DNA from: Procambarus clarkii
Taxonomy: Eukaryota > Arthropoda > Malacostraca > Decapoda > Cambaridae
DNA: 64,000 bases
Direction of reading: 5' to 3'
Assembly: GCF_040958095.1 (NCBI RefSeq)
Contig: NC_091195.1
Location: 21,336,114 to 21,400,113 of the forward strand
A model generated the notes under the pieces. It was given only the letters and a program-made list of their open reading frames with translations. It ran no database searches and was not told the DNA's origin. The stretch's first letter is position 1; the number at the start of each line of letters is the position of its first letter. Made by a program: the position numbers and the translations under genes. Shown piece after piece: positions 30,601-42,600 of the stretch.

Positions 30601-33600
30601 CCGTGGAAGAAGAAGAAGGAGAGAGAGAAAAAGCCGCCAGTGAAGAAGGCGCGAAGAGTGAAGAGAAAACGCATTGTTGTGCCCAAGAAATGTATTATCC
30701 ACATAGATCCAAGGAATGGTCCTATGGTAATGTATTATTGACATTCTTTATAGTACAGAAAAGCATTTGAGAAGTTAGTGATGAACACTTTTGTGTGAAA
30801 AAGGTCACGTTGAGACAACAATCAGGCTTGTGACCGATTAACCCCAATCCACTCGGTTATTTAAAGGGACTACATCAATCTACACACTTTTAAAAATAGT
30901 TAACAAATCAAATGGAAAAAAGCACATATGGCATTTGGAGGACAGGACGAAATCACATATAGCAATTGAGGCAGTGATTGGGTTAAAAGATAATTGATAT
31001 ATGGCAGTTCAAGTCTTTGAAGAAGCATATGCTGTGATAAACTAGAGAGGAGCTTTGAATTGTAATGCATATTATTGAAATTTATTAAATGGTACTTTAA
31101 GTTTTGCTAAGAGCTTCTATTTAGAGGGTAGATCATGTGTCAAAGGTAGTGATCACGTATAAGTTACTGATTTGATCACGTATAAGTTACTGATTTGATC
31201 ATGTATAAGTTACTGATTTGATCATGTATAAGTTACTGATTTGATCACGCATAAGTTACTGATTTGATCACGTATAAGTTACTGATTTGATCATGTATAA
31301 GTTACTGATTTGATCACGTATAAGTTACTGATTTGATCACGTATAAGTTACTGATTTGATCACGTATAAGTTACTGATTTGATCATGTATAAGTTACTGA
31401 TTTGATCACGTATAAGTTACTGATTTGATCACGTATAAGTTACTGATTTGATCACGTATAAGTTACTGATTTGATCACGTATAAGTTACTGATTTGATCA
31501 CGTATAAGTTACTGATTTGATCACGTATAAGTTACTGATTTGATCACGTATAAGTTACTGATTTGATCACGTATAAGTTACTGATTTGATCACGTATAAG
31601 TTACTGATTTGATCACGTATAAGTTACTGATTTGATCACGTATAAGTTACTGATTTGATCACGTATAAGTTACTGATTTGATCACGTATAAGTTACTGAT
31701 TTGATCACGTATAAGTTACTGATTTGATCACGTATAAGTTACTGATTTGATCACGTATAAGTTACTGATTTGATCACGTATAAGTTACTGATTTGATCAC
31801 GTATAAGTTACTGATTTGATCACGTATAAGTTACTGATTTGATCACGTATAAGTTACTGATTTGATCACGTATAAGTTACTGATTTGATCACGTATAAGT
31901 TACTGATTTGATCACGTATAAGTTACTGATTTGATCACGTATAAGTTACTGATTTGATCACGTATAAGTTACTGATTTGATTACGTATAAGTTACTGATT
32001 TGATCATTATAAGTTACTGATTTGATCACGTATAAGTTACTGATTTGATCACGTATAAGTTACTGATTTGATCACGTATAAGTTACTGATTTGATCACGT
32101 ATAAGTTACTGATTTGATCATGTATAAGTTACTGATTTGATCATGTATAAGTTACTGATTTGATCATGTAGGGGTAGTACATGAGAGTTGAGTAATGACC
32201 TCGTGGTATCCCCTGTGACCCATGGTATCCCTCTGTGACCCATGGTATCCTCTGTGACCCATGGTAACCTCTGTGACCCATGGTATCCCTCTGTGACCCA
32301 TGGTATCCTCTGTGACCCATGGTATCCCTCTGTGACCCATGGTATCCCTCTGTGACCCATGGTATCCCCTGTGACCCATGGTATCCTCTGTGACCCATGG
32401 TATCCTCTGTGACCCATGGTATCCTCTGTGACCCATGGTATCCCTCTGTGACCCATGGTATCCTCGGTGACCCGTGGTATCCTGTGACCCATGGTATCCT
32501 CTGTGACCCATGGTATCCTCTGTGACCCATGGTATCCTCTATGACCCATGGTATTCCTCTGTGACCCGTGGTATCCTCTGTGACCCATGGTATCCCTCTG
32601 TGACCCATGGTATCCTCTGTGACCCATGGTATCCTCTGTGACCCATGGTATCCTCTGTGACCCATGGTATCCCTCTGTGACCCATGGTATCCCTCTGTGA
32701 CCCATGGTATCCTCTGTGACCCATGGTATCCTCTGTGACCCATGGTATCCTCTGTGACCCATGGTATCCTCTGTGACCCATGGTATCCCTCTGTGACCCA
32801 TGGTATCCCTCTGTGACCCATGGTATCCTCTGTGACCCATGGTATCCTCTGTGACCCATGGTATCCCTGTGACCCATGGTATCCCTCTGTGACTCATGGT
32901 ATCCTCTGTGACCCGTGGTATCCCTCTGTGACCCGTGGTATCCTCTGTGACCCATGGTATCCTCTGTGACCCATGGTATCCTCTGTGACCCATGGTATCC
33001 TCTGTGACCTATGGTATCCTCTGTGACCCATGGTATCCCTCTGTGACTCATGGTATCCTCTGTGACCCATGGTATCCTCTGTGACCCATGGTATCCCTCT
33101 GTGACTCATGGTATCCTCTGTGACCCATGGTATCCTCTGTGACCCATGGTATCCCTCTGTGACCCATGGTATCCCTCTGTGACCCATGGTATCCTCTGTG
33201 ACCCATGGTATCCCTATGTGACCCGTGGTATCCTCTGTGACCCATGGTATCCTCTGTGACCCATGGTATCCCTCTGTGACCCATGGTATCCTCTGTGACC
33301 CATGGTATCCCTCTGTGACCCATGGTATCCCTCTGTGACTCATTGTATCCTCTGTGACCCATGGTATCCCTGTGACCCATGGTATCCCTCTGTGACTCAT
33401 TGTATCCTCTGTGACCCATGGTATCCCTGTGACCCATGGTATCCCTCTGTGACCCATGGTATCCTCTGTGACCCATGGTATCCTCTGTGACCCATGGTAT
33501 CCCTCTGTGACTCATTGTATCCCCTGTGACCCATGGTATCCCTGTGACCCATGGTATCCTCTGTGACCCATGGTATCCTCTGTGACCCATGGTATCCCTC

Positions 33601-36600
33601 TGTGACCTATGGTATCCTCTGTGACCCATGGTATCCCTCTGTGACCCGTGGTATCCCTGTGACCCATGGTATCCTGTGACCCATGGTATCCTCTGTGACC
33701 CATGGTATCCCCTGTGACCCATGGTATCCCTGTGACCCATGGTATCCTCTGTGACTCATTGTATCCTCTGTGACCCATGGTATCCTTTGTGACCCATGGT
33801 ATCCCTGTGACCCATGGTATCCTGTGACCCATGGTATTCCTCTGTGACCCGTGGTATCCTCTGTGACCCATGGTATCCCTCTGTGACCCATGGTATCCTC
33901 TGTGACCCATGGTATCCCTCTGTGACTCATTGTATCCTCTGTGACCCATGGTACCCCTGTGACCCATGGTATCCTCTGTGACCCATGGTATCCCCTGTGA
34001 CCCATGGTATCCCTGTGACCCATGGTATCCCTGTGACCCATGGTATCCTCTGTGACCCATGGTATCCCTCTGTGACTCATTGTATCCTCTGTGACCCATG
34101 GTATCCTCTGTGACCCATGGTATCCCTGTGACCCATGGTATCCTCTGTGACCCATGGTATCCCTCTGTGACCCGTGGTATCCCTCTGTGACCCATGGTAT
34201 CCTCTGTGACCCATGGTATCCTCTGTGACCCATGGTATCCCCTGTGACCCATGGTATCCCCTGTGACCCATGGTATCCTCTGTGACTCATTGTATCCTCT
34301 GTGACCCATGGTATCCTTTGTGACCCATGGTATCCCTCTGTGACCCATGGTATCCTCTGTGACCCATGGTATCCTCTGTGACCCATGGTATCCTTCTGTG
34401 ACTCATGGTATCCCTCTGTGACCCATGGTATCCCCTGTGACCCATGGTATCCCTCTGTGACCCGTGGTATCCCTCTGTGACCCATGGTATCCTCTGTGAC
34501 CCATGGTATCCTCTGACCCATGGTATCCCCTGTGACCCATGGTATCCTCTGTGACCCATGGTATCCCTCTGCGACCCGTGGTATCCCTCTGTGACCCATG
34601 GTATCCTCTGTGACCCATGGTATCCTCTGTGACCCATGGTATCCCCTGTGACCCATGGTATCCTCTGTGACCCATGGTATCCTATGTGACCCATGGTATC
34701 CTCTGTGACCCATGGTATCCCCTGTGACCCATGGTATCCTCTGTGACCCATGGTATCCTCTGTGACCCATGGTATCCTCTGTGACCCATGGTATCCCTCT
34801 GTGACCCATGGTATCCCTCTATGACTCATGATATCCCTGTGTGTCATGGTATCCCCTGTGACCCATGGTATTCTCTGTGACCCATGGTATCCCTCTGTGA
34901 CCCATGGTATCCCTCTGTGACCCATGGTATCCCCTGTGACCCATGGTATCCTCTGTGACCCATGGTATCCTCTGTGACCCATGGTATCCTCTGTGACCCA
35001 TGGTATCCTCTGTGACCCATGGTATCCTTTGTGACCCATAGTATCCTCTGTGACCCATGGTATCCCCTGTGACCCATGGTATCCCCTGTGACCCATGGTA
35101 TCCCCTGTGACCCATGGTATCCCCTGTGACCCATGGTATCCCTCTGTGACCCATGGTATCCTCTGTGACCCATGGTATCCTCTGTGACCCATGGTATCCT
35201 CTGTGACCCATGGTATCCCCTGTGACCCATGGTATCCCCTGTGACCCATGGTATCCTCTGTGACCCATGGTATCCCTCTGTGACCCATGGTATCCTCTGT
35301 GACCCATGGTATCCCTCTGTGACCCATGGTATCCTCTGTGACCCATGGTATCCTCTGTGACCCATGGTATCCTCTGTGACCCATGGTATCCCTCTGTGAC
35401 CCATGGTATCCTCTGTGACCCATGGTATCCTCTGTGACCCATGGTATCCTCTGTGACCCATGGTATCCTTTGTGACCCATGGTATCCATCTGTGACTCAT
35501 AATATCAACGTAACTCATGATATCCCTATTCCGGCTTCCCGCTGTTTCTATCGTCAAACCTGCAGCCTGACAACCCAAACGCCACTTTGAAAATATAAAT
35601 GTTTGCAAAACCAAAGTGTTTTTTTATGGAGGGAGCCCCTTCAGCTCCCTGGAGCTATCTGGGCTGATATGATTGTATTAGACTCCTGGCATCAATCAAT
35701 GCACATGGAGTTCTAGGCCTACTGGGGACCACGAGGCAGAACCTGGCCCCCCCTCAGAGAGGCACGAGGAGCAGTGGCCTATAGAAAGCCCCGTGTGGTT
35801 GAAAGCATTTTATGTCTGCCATCGACCGGGTCAGTCACCCCGAGAGGTAAGCATCCCAAAACAAACCCCTATTCCTGGTTAAAATATTGCTACTGAAAGT
35901 TGAACTAATTGACAGAACTCTCCAAATGAAAATGAGCAAACAAGCATCACGTCACCGCGTAACTGTCTGCGCCAACCCCCCCCCCCCCCCCCCCCCCACT
36001 CCACCCAACCTCACTCCACCTCCAGGAGGAGGAAGGGGGGGCCCCAGACCCCCATGCAGGCTATCCACCCTGCAGTTCTGTGGCTGATGTGAAACTGGCA
36101 AGGTCTTGCACCTCTGACCCTTTGGAGTCAGCTGGGATTTTTGTTGCCCTTGTTTGCCTCTGGGTTGGGGTAGTTTTTGCCTCTGGTTGGGGCACAGGGT
36201 ACTGTGCAGCTAGTTTTCAGCTCTTATAGTGGCCATCTCTGTTTTGCCTGGACACATTGTCCTCTTGCAGGGTTTTATTTTACTTTTTGTTTTCCTGCCT
36301 GGTGGGGGGTCTGCCTCTTGGTTTGGTCACACCTGTTTGTATCCTGGTGGTAATCTGTTTGGCCCCTGTGAATGTAAACTTCCCGGGGGGGGTTCAGCTT
36401 TAGCAGTTTGCTAGGTAGTTTTGGGTGCCGGATAGCAGGACCCGGCCTGGGCTTTCCTTAGCAAGATAACGCAACTAAGGGCCCTGGGAAACCCCAAGAG
36501 CGCTCTGTGGTCCAATGGATGTGACCCCTGGGGTCCCTTCTCACTTCGTGCAAGTTTAAAGGTTGCTCTGTCACCTTGTCTCAGGGTGACACTCACCAGT

Positions 36601-39600
36601 TGTGCCTCCGTCATGCAGCCTGTTGAGTTGGTGACACTTTCAACCCAGAGTCTTGCAAGTTTTGTTCCTTGTTTGTGCTCCAGTTCACCCAGTCCACTGA
36701 TCATGATATGTGGGTGCAGGCAGCTTCGGCGTTGCATGCTCGGTTTAGGATGCTGCAGTGCGCTAGGTTGGTTGCTACCCCGGATGCTCCAAGATTGCCC
36801 TGTTTTGGTTATAGGGACCTGGACTTGGGGGTGTTAGTTGCTCTGAATTTGGTTCTGTCCGCGTCCCCTTGTCCTTGCCCTTCTGTTGTTCGTCCCATTG
36901 ATGGGGCGATGGCAGAGGAATCCCTTGCTGTTTGCTCACACCTGGTCCCACAATTTGTGTGCTTCTCAGGTCGTTTCGTGTGGCCTGTAGTAGTGTTGGC
37001 TGGCCCCTTCTCCTTTGGGAGGTTCGGGGTTAGCAGGGCAGGCCTCTTCTCCTGCGCTCTGTTAGGTCATCTTGGAATGTGTTTGCCTGGGCATGGTCGA
37101 AATGATCTTGTCCCTCCAGTGGGTTTCCCTTCTGTTTCTGGTTCCAAAACGAGACTGGGTGGACATCTGGTTCATTCTGGACTTGTCCAGTCTGAACCCA
37201 TGGATTTATTGCCCCTCCTTTTAGATGACTACTGTCCCAGGTCCATCTTCTTTTGAAGCCGGGCGCTTGGAAGTGTTCCTAGACCTCAAGGATGCGTATT
37301 GGCACATTCCGATTCATCGGGGTTCAGGGACTGGCTAGGTTTTGTTGTAGGGCGTCAAGCCTACCGCTTTCATTGCCTTCCATTCGGCTTGAATCTGGCA
37401 CCTTGCATTTTCACACGCCCTCCTCAGGTCGTGGTGGCCTGTTTGTGTCTGTTAGTGGTTCAGGTTCTGGCCTACCTCGACGACTGGCTGGTGTGGGCTC
37501 CCAGCCGGTCTGCGTGTCTGCTCGCCAAGGATTTGGTTCTTTCCTAGCTCGCCGGGTTCGGGTTCCTGGTGAACTGGAGGGCACCCAATCTGGGCCCCTC
37601 TCCTGTTTGGTCTTGGCTGGGTATAGTGTGGAACTCTCGGACCGCTTTCTTGTCTCTCCCTCCGGCAGCTTTGCTGTGGTCTCGTCTTCGCCTGTTTCTG
37701 AGGGGCTGCTGGGTCACGGGGCAGTTGCTCGAGGGTTTGTGCGGGAGTTTGAACCTTGCTGTGATGGTCTACCTGCTGGGTCGGGTTTGGCTTCGTCGGC
37801 TGTTCTGGTTCCTTCGGGAACATCCCTTCCGCTTCTTTCACAATCACTGGGTTCGACCTCCGGAGGCCTTGCATCGGCTGCTGTGTCACCTCCTTCCTCT
37901 TCGGGTTTTTCGGGGTTCAGTGCCTTGTCGGCTACCCTAGCCCCTCGCTTGAGGTGTTCACGGTCGCGTCATCTCTTGGCTGGGACTTTGTGGCCTGTGT
38001 TTACTAGTTGTGTTTTTACGGGGGTTGAGCTTTGCTCTTTCGGCCCGCCTCTCAACTGTCAATCAACTGTTGTTAACTAGTTTTTTTTTTTTTTTTTTCT
38101 CTCTGCACACCACACACACACACACACACACACACACCCCAGGAAGCATCCCGTGACAGCTGACTAACTCCCAGGTACCTATTTACTGCTAGGTAACAGG
38201 GGCATTCAGGGTGAAAGAAACTTTGCCCATTTGTTTCTGCCTCGTGCGGGAATCGAACCCGCGCCACAGAATTACGAATCCTGCGCGCTATTCACCAGGC
38301 TACGAGGCTCCTATAGGCTGTGCTCACGAGGCCAGTCAGGGACAGTAGGGTTCCTCCTTCCGTAGGGCTCACGACAGTGCAGGAATTCGTGGCTGTGTGG
38401 CGGGCACTTCGGAGAATTCGGGTCACTCGAGGTTCGACGCTCCGGCTCCTTTCGGACTGCTCCCCAGTAGTTTATTGCCTGAACCGTTCGATGCGGTCCT
38501 TGGCTCTTTGGGGCTGGTCTCTTCGGGTGACTTGTCTGCTGAGTTCTCGGGGTTTGGCTCTCCTGACCGTTCACGTTCGGGGGTGTCCAATGTCCTGGTG
38601 GACAGCCTGTCTTGGTTCCTTCCCCTGTCTATGGAATGGACGGTCGATGCTGACTCATTCATTTGGCTCTGCCAGACATACGGGCCTCCAGAAGTGGACC
38701 TCTTCGCGTCAGCGGGGTCAAGGCATCTCTTGGTATATGTGGCGCCCTTCACCGACCGACTGCGAGATCGTTGGGGTCGATGCCTTCAGGCAGGACTGGG
38801 CAAGGTGGGGTTACCTGTACCTCTTCCCCGGTTCAACTGTTGCTCCAGGTCCTGGCTCGCTTGGAGACTTAACAAGGGAGAGTTGTCCTTCTGGCCCCTT
38901 GGTGGCCGGCCCAGCCTTGGTTTCAGGCGCTGCTTGCTCGGTGTCTGAACATAGGGTCTTCCTGCGGTTCTGCCTCTTTCAGCAGATCGGCCTGGTCTGT
39001 TGTGTAGCTTGTTCGATCTTTTCCTCAAGTCTTTGCGTCTGGTCTTTCTGATGCGGGTCTATCACCATTTGTATGGTGAGCAGGTGGCTTCATTGATGTC
39101 CCACCTGTTTGTCTCGTCTCGGTGGCAGTATGAAGTCTCCTGGCGGTCCTTTCTTTATTTCATGTCCCTTTGTAGGTTTTCTTCTGTTTCGGATCAGATT
39201 GCGTTATCCTTCCTGTCTTGGTTGTTTCAGGACCGTCATCTTATGACGAATACTGTCTCCTCGTATCGTACAGCACTGGCTGAGCCGCTTCAGCTTGCGT
39301 TCGAGGTAACTGTTACTTCTGCCCCATTCCGCAAGCTGTCTCATGCATTGTTTCACCTCTGGCCTGCTCATACGCTGCCTGAGCCATCCTGGTCATTGGA
39401 CCGGGTGCTTTCTTTTTTCTCTCTTCAACTCGGTTTGTTGGGACCCCTTCGGTTCAAGATTTTTTGTGAAGGCTCTTTTCTTGTTGGCATTGGCCTCTGG
39501 GGTTTGGGTTGGAGAGCTTCATGCTCTCCTCCAGCACAGAGGTTTCTGCTCTTTTGGTCCTGGTGGCTGGTTTGTTCGGTTGCAGCCATCTCCTTTTCTG

Positions 39601-42600
39601 GCAAAGAATGAGACTGCTGCTTTCTGGAGGGGTCCTTGGGTTGTTGATGCTTGGTTGGTTTGGCCAGGGGTGCATCATATGTGTTGTGTCCAGTTGCGGC
39701 TGTTCGCCATTACCTGTGCGCTAAGCCTCAGTGGCCAGGGATGCGCTTTGGATTGAGCCGGTTTCCCTTCTTCCCTGTTCCAAGGCTCGGGTCTCCCAGG
39801 TTGTCCCCAGAGTTATTCGGTCCAGCCAGCCTGCGGTCTCTCCTCGTGCCCATGACGTTCGTAAGTTTGCTGATTTGGCTGCCGTCTTCGGTAACATGGG
39901 CTGACATTTGGGCACAGGGTTTTTGGAGGTCGAACAGGGTCTTGGCCGCTCGCTACCTGGTCAATGTTCCTGGGCCCTAGTTGGGTATGTGTCGCATTGG
40001 GTCAGCAGCTGCAGCCAGTTATCGCGACTTCGAGTTGAGGAGCGAGTGACGACCGCCTACCGGGTAAGTTCCTCTTGTTTTGTCTTTTGTTAAGTTGCTC
40101 CGGAGAGCCAAAGGGACTCCCGCCAGAAAACCAGCGTTGAATGTAATGAAATGTCATTTTCTGGCTGAGACCCGAAGACTCATCGGCATCCCTCCCTCCC
40201 TCCGGTCAGGGTTTTTTTTTTTTTTGAGAGAGAGTTTTTGATATCCACCCTCAGAACTGATGGTATGGATTGCCGGCGCAAGGGAATGGGGGGAGCTGTG
40301 TAGACAGCGGCGCAGGGACTGTTGTGATGTCATGATCGTTTGCTTTTTTTCATTTGGGGGAGTTCTGTCTAACAGTTCGGCTTTCAGTAGCAATATTTTA
40401 ACCAGATAGGGTTTGTTTTGGGGCGCCTACCTTTCTGGGTGGCTGACCCAGTTGATGACAGACATAGGCTGCTTTCAACCACATGGGGTTTTCTATAGGG
40501 CCATTTCTCCTCGTGCCTCTCTGAGGGGGACAGGTTCTGGCTCGTGGTGCCCCGGTAGACCTAAGAACTCCCTTTCCTTTGATTGATGCCAGGGTCTAAT
40601 ACATTCATATCAGCCCGGATAGCTCCGGGGAGCCTCCGGGTCTCACCCAAAAAATGACGTTTCATTACATTCAACGCTGGTTTTTTCAGATTGACACTGC
40701 TCTGAATCGAATTAAGAGAGAATCGGAGGAAGCCATCAATCAGCTAAAGCAAAAAAGACAGCGGATAAAGCTGAATCGGAATTCTGGCCGAGAGTATGTG
40801 AATCGTCTAGGGAAGGTGAGTATTCAGCAAAGACCAATTATATATATTTTTCATTCACCTGGGCACTAGGAGACTCGTACCACCGATCCCCCCTCCTACT
40901 TTGTGCTATGGATAGCCATAATAAGGAAGGATTACTGTGGAAGGAATTTCCACTGCATTTCATGAGAATAATTATCCTGTATAATGTATTGAGGGATTGG
41001 AGAACAGCGCATTAGTAAGACCTAATATTTTATGGTTCTGTTCTACTTCAAATGTGTTATAAGTTTGTTTGGGATTTTATTTATTTATTTTTTATTTTCT
41101 CCTAGTGATCCTTAACTTGTGAAAGAATTGCTTTAAGTGTGGTGTCTGTGTACACGTCTTCACATAGAACTGGTTTATATTTATGTTATAAGATATTCCA
41201 GTTATAAGAGGGAGAATATGTCCTTCTATTTCCATAGTGCGATAGGACAAATATCTAGTTTTCGTATTCACTTCAGACATGTTTATATTCAGTGGGTATT
41301 ATTTAATGATTTTTGCATGTTTCATTAGTGATTTTCAAGAAAGGTTACAACCATTGGACATCAATCAGAATTTCACCCTAGGTTGTCGGAGCGAGGATAA
41401 TTGGTCCACCTTGTCACTGCCCTTTGAAGTGTTGGGAACGGATGGGTTCCAAAATATTAGAAATCTTCAACAACTTTTGGGATCTGAGTGACTTCAACCT
41501 TCAGAATTCGTATCTATTTACCTGCCTTAAGCTCTGTGATGTGAAACGGCGATACACCAAGAAGGTAAAGGTAGTTAATTGCATAACTATGTTTATTTAA
41601 CTAGAATTAATTAGTATTAATTTGTACTCCTTTAGTTCCTAATTGTTTCTTAAGTTCGATTTGTTAGGATTGAGCTTCACACAGGGTTTTCAGTAACGTA
41701 ACCCCTGTAGTGTTTGTAATGTGGTATGTAGCAGCGTGCTCATTGTGGAGAACCTTCCCTCTGTATCTCCCTGAGTGATCCCTCTGGAAACCTTCAAACC
41801 CAGGTGCTATTATGCTTGGTAATCAGAATCATATGGGTCCCCACTCACATTCAAGTTATCTTGAGGTTATCTTGAGATGATTTCGGGGCTTTAGTGTCCC
41901 CACGGCCCGGTCCTCGACCAGGCCTCCACCCCCAGGAAGCAGCCCCTGACAGCTGACTAACTCCCAGGTACCTATTTACTGCTAGGTAACAGGGGGCATC
42001 AGGGTGAAAGAAACTCTGCCCATTATTTCTCGCCAGCGCCCGGGATCGAACCCGGGACCACAGGATCATGTGTCCAGTGTTCTGTCCGCTCAGCCGCCGG
42101 CTCTCTTTAGGTGAATTTCTTGCCAAGAGTGTCCAAAAATCTACATATTCTAAATTTTTTGCCTCTCAAGATGGTTACCTACACATTCCCATGATTTACA
42201 TTGACTCTAAAACAATGAATGCAAATATTTTTGGATTACCTGAAGATTTGGTTACCTGAATTTGGATTAGCGCACTCTTGCAGTACCATAGCACACACTA
42301 ATGAATCACAAGTGCCTACTGGAAACCACAACTTGAGTGTGACCCCTACAGTAGAGGGAAGAAGGTGAGTGTACACGATCAGCCACATTACCAAAGGATA
42401 ACCACTGGAAAGGTAGCATGCACCAAAAGAAGCAACTGCTTGGACAACTACAGTATTTATACAGTAGTAGACAACTACAGTATTTATACAGTAGTAGACA
42501 ACTACAGTATTTATACAGTAGTTGTTTGTGTCCAACTGCCAGTTGGCTCCCCTCACTTGCCACCTGCTTGATGGGGTTCTGGGAGTTCTTCTACTGCCCA

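Larger units (their letters stand above)
35607..40684 (+). mobile_element. DIRS-type tyrosine-recombinase retrotransposon (complete ends, decayed ORFs)
   Basis: The ends are inverted repeats: aaaaccaaagtg and ggagctatctgggctgatat on the left, atatcagcccggatagctcc and aacgctggtttt on the right. The order is left ITR, a GC-rich ORF1-like region, reverse transcriptase, RNase H, tyrosine recombinase, an internal complementary region at 40127-40205 and the right ITR. The internal region matches the right end as a 25-nt perfect inverted copy (40127-40151 against 40660-40684). This is the diagnostic DIRS architecture. No target-site duplication is expected or seen. Frameshifts and a SINE insertion make it inactive. 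Confidence 0.85.

Noticed and set aside
31148-32168. CRISPR-like regular array
   Set aside because: Units are contiguous with no spacers, and the genome is eukaryotic. It is a satellite.
32118-35614. Several minus-strand frames of 200-400 codons
   Set aside because: Overlapping frames in all three phases arise from one stop-free 19/20-bp unit.
37452-37889. Minus-strand open frames over the DIRS element
   Set aside because: Complement of biased G/T-rich DIRS coding sequence. The plus strand carries the recognisable motifs.
41329-41491. Acceptor at 41328 giving an exon starting DFQERLQPL
   Set aside because: That frame stops at 41489 and the frame compatible with exon 5 has a stop before 41381. 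The 41381 acceptor restores the continuous family motif.
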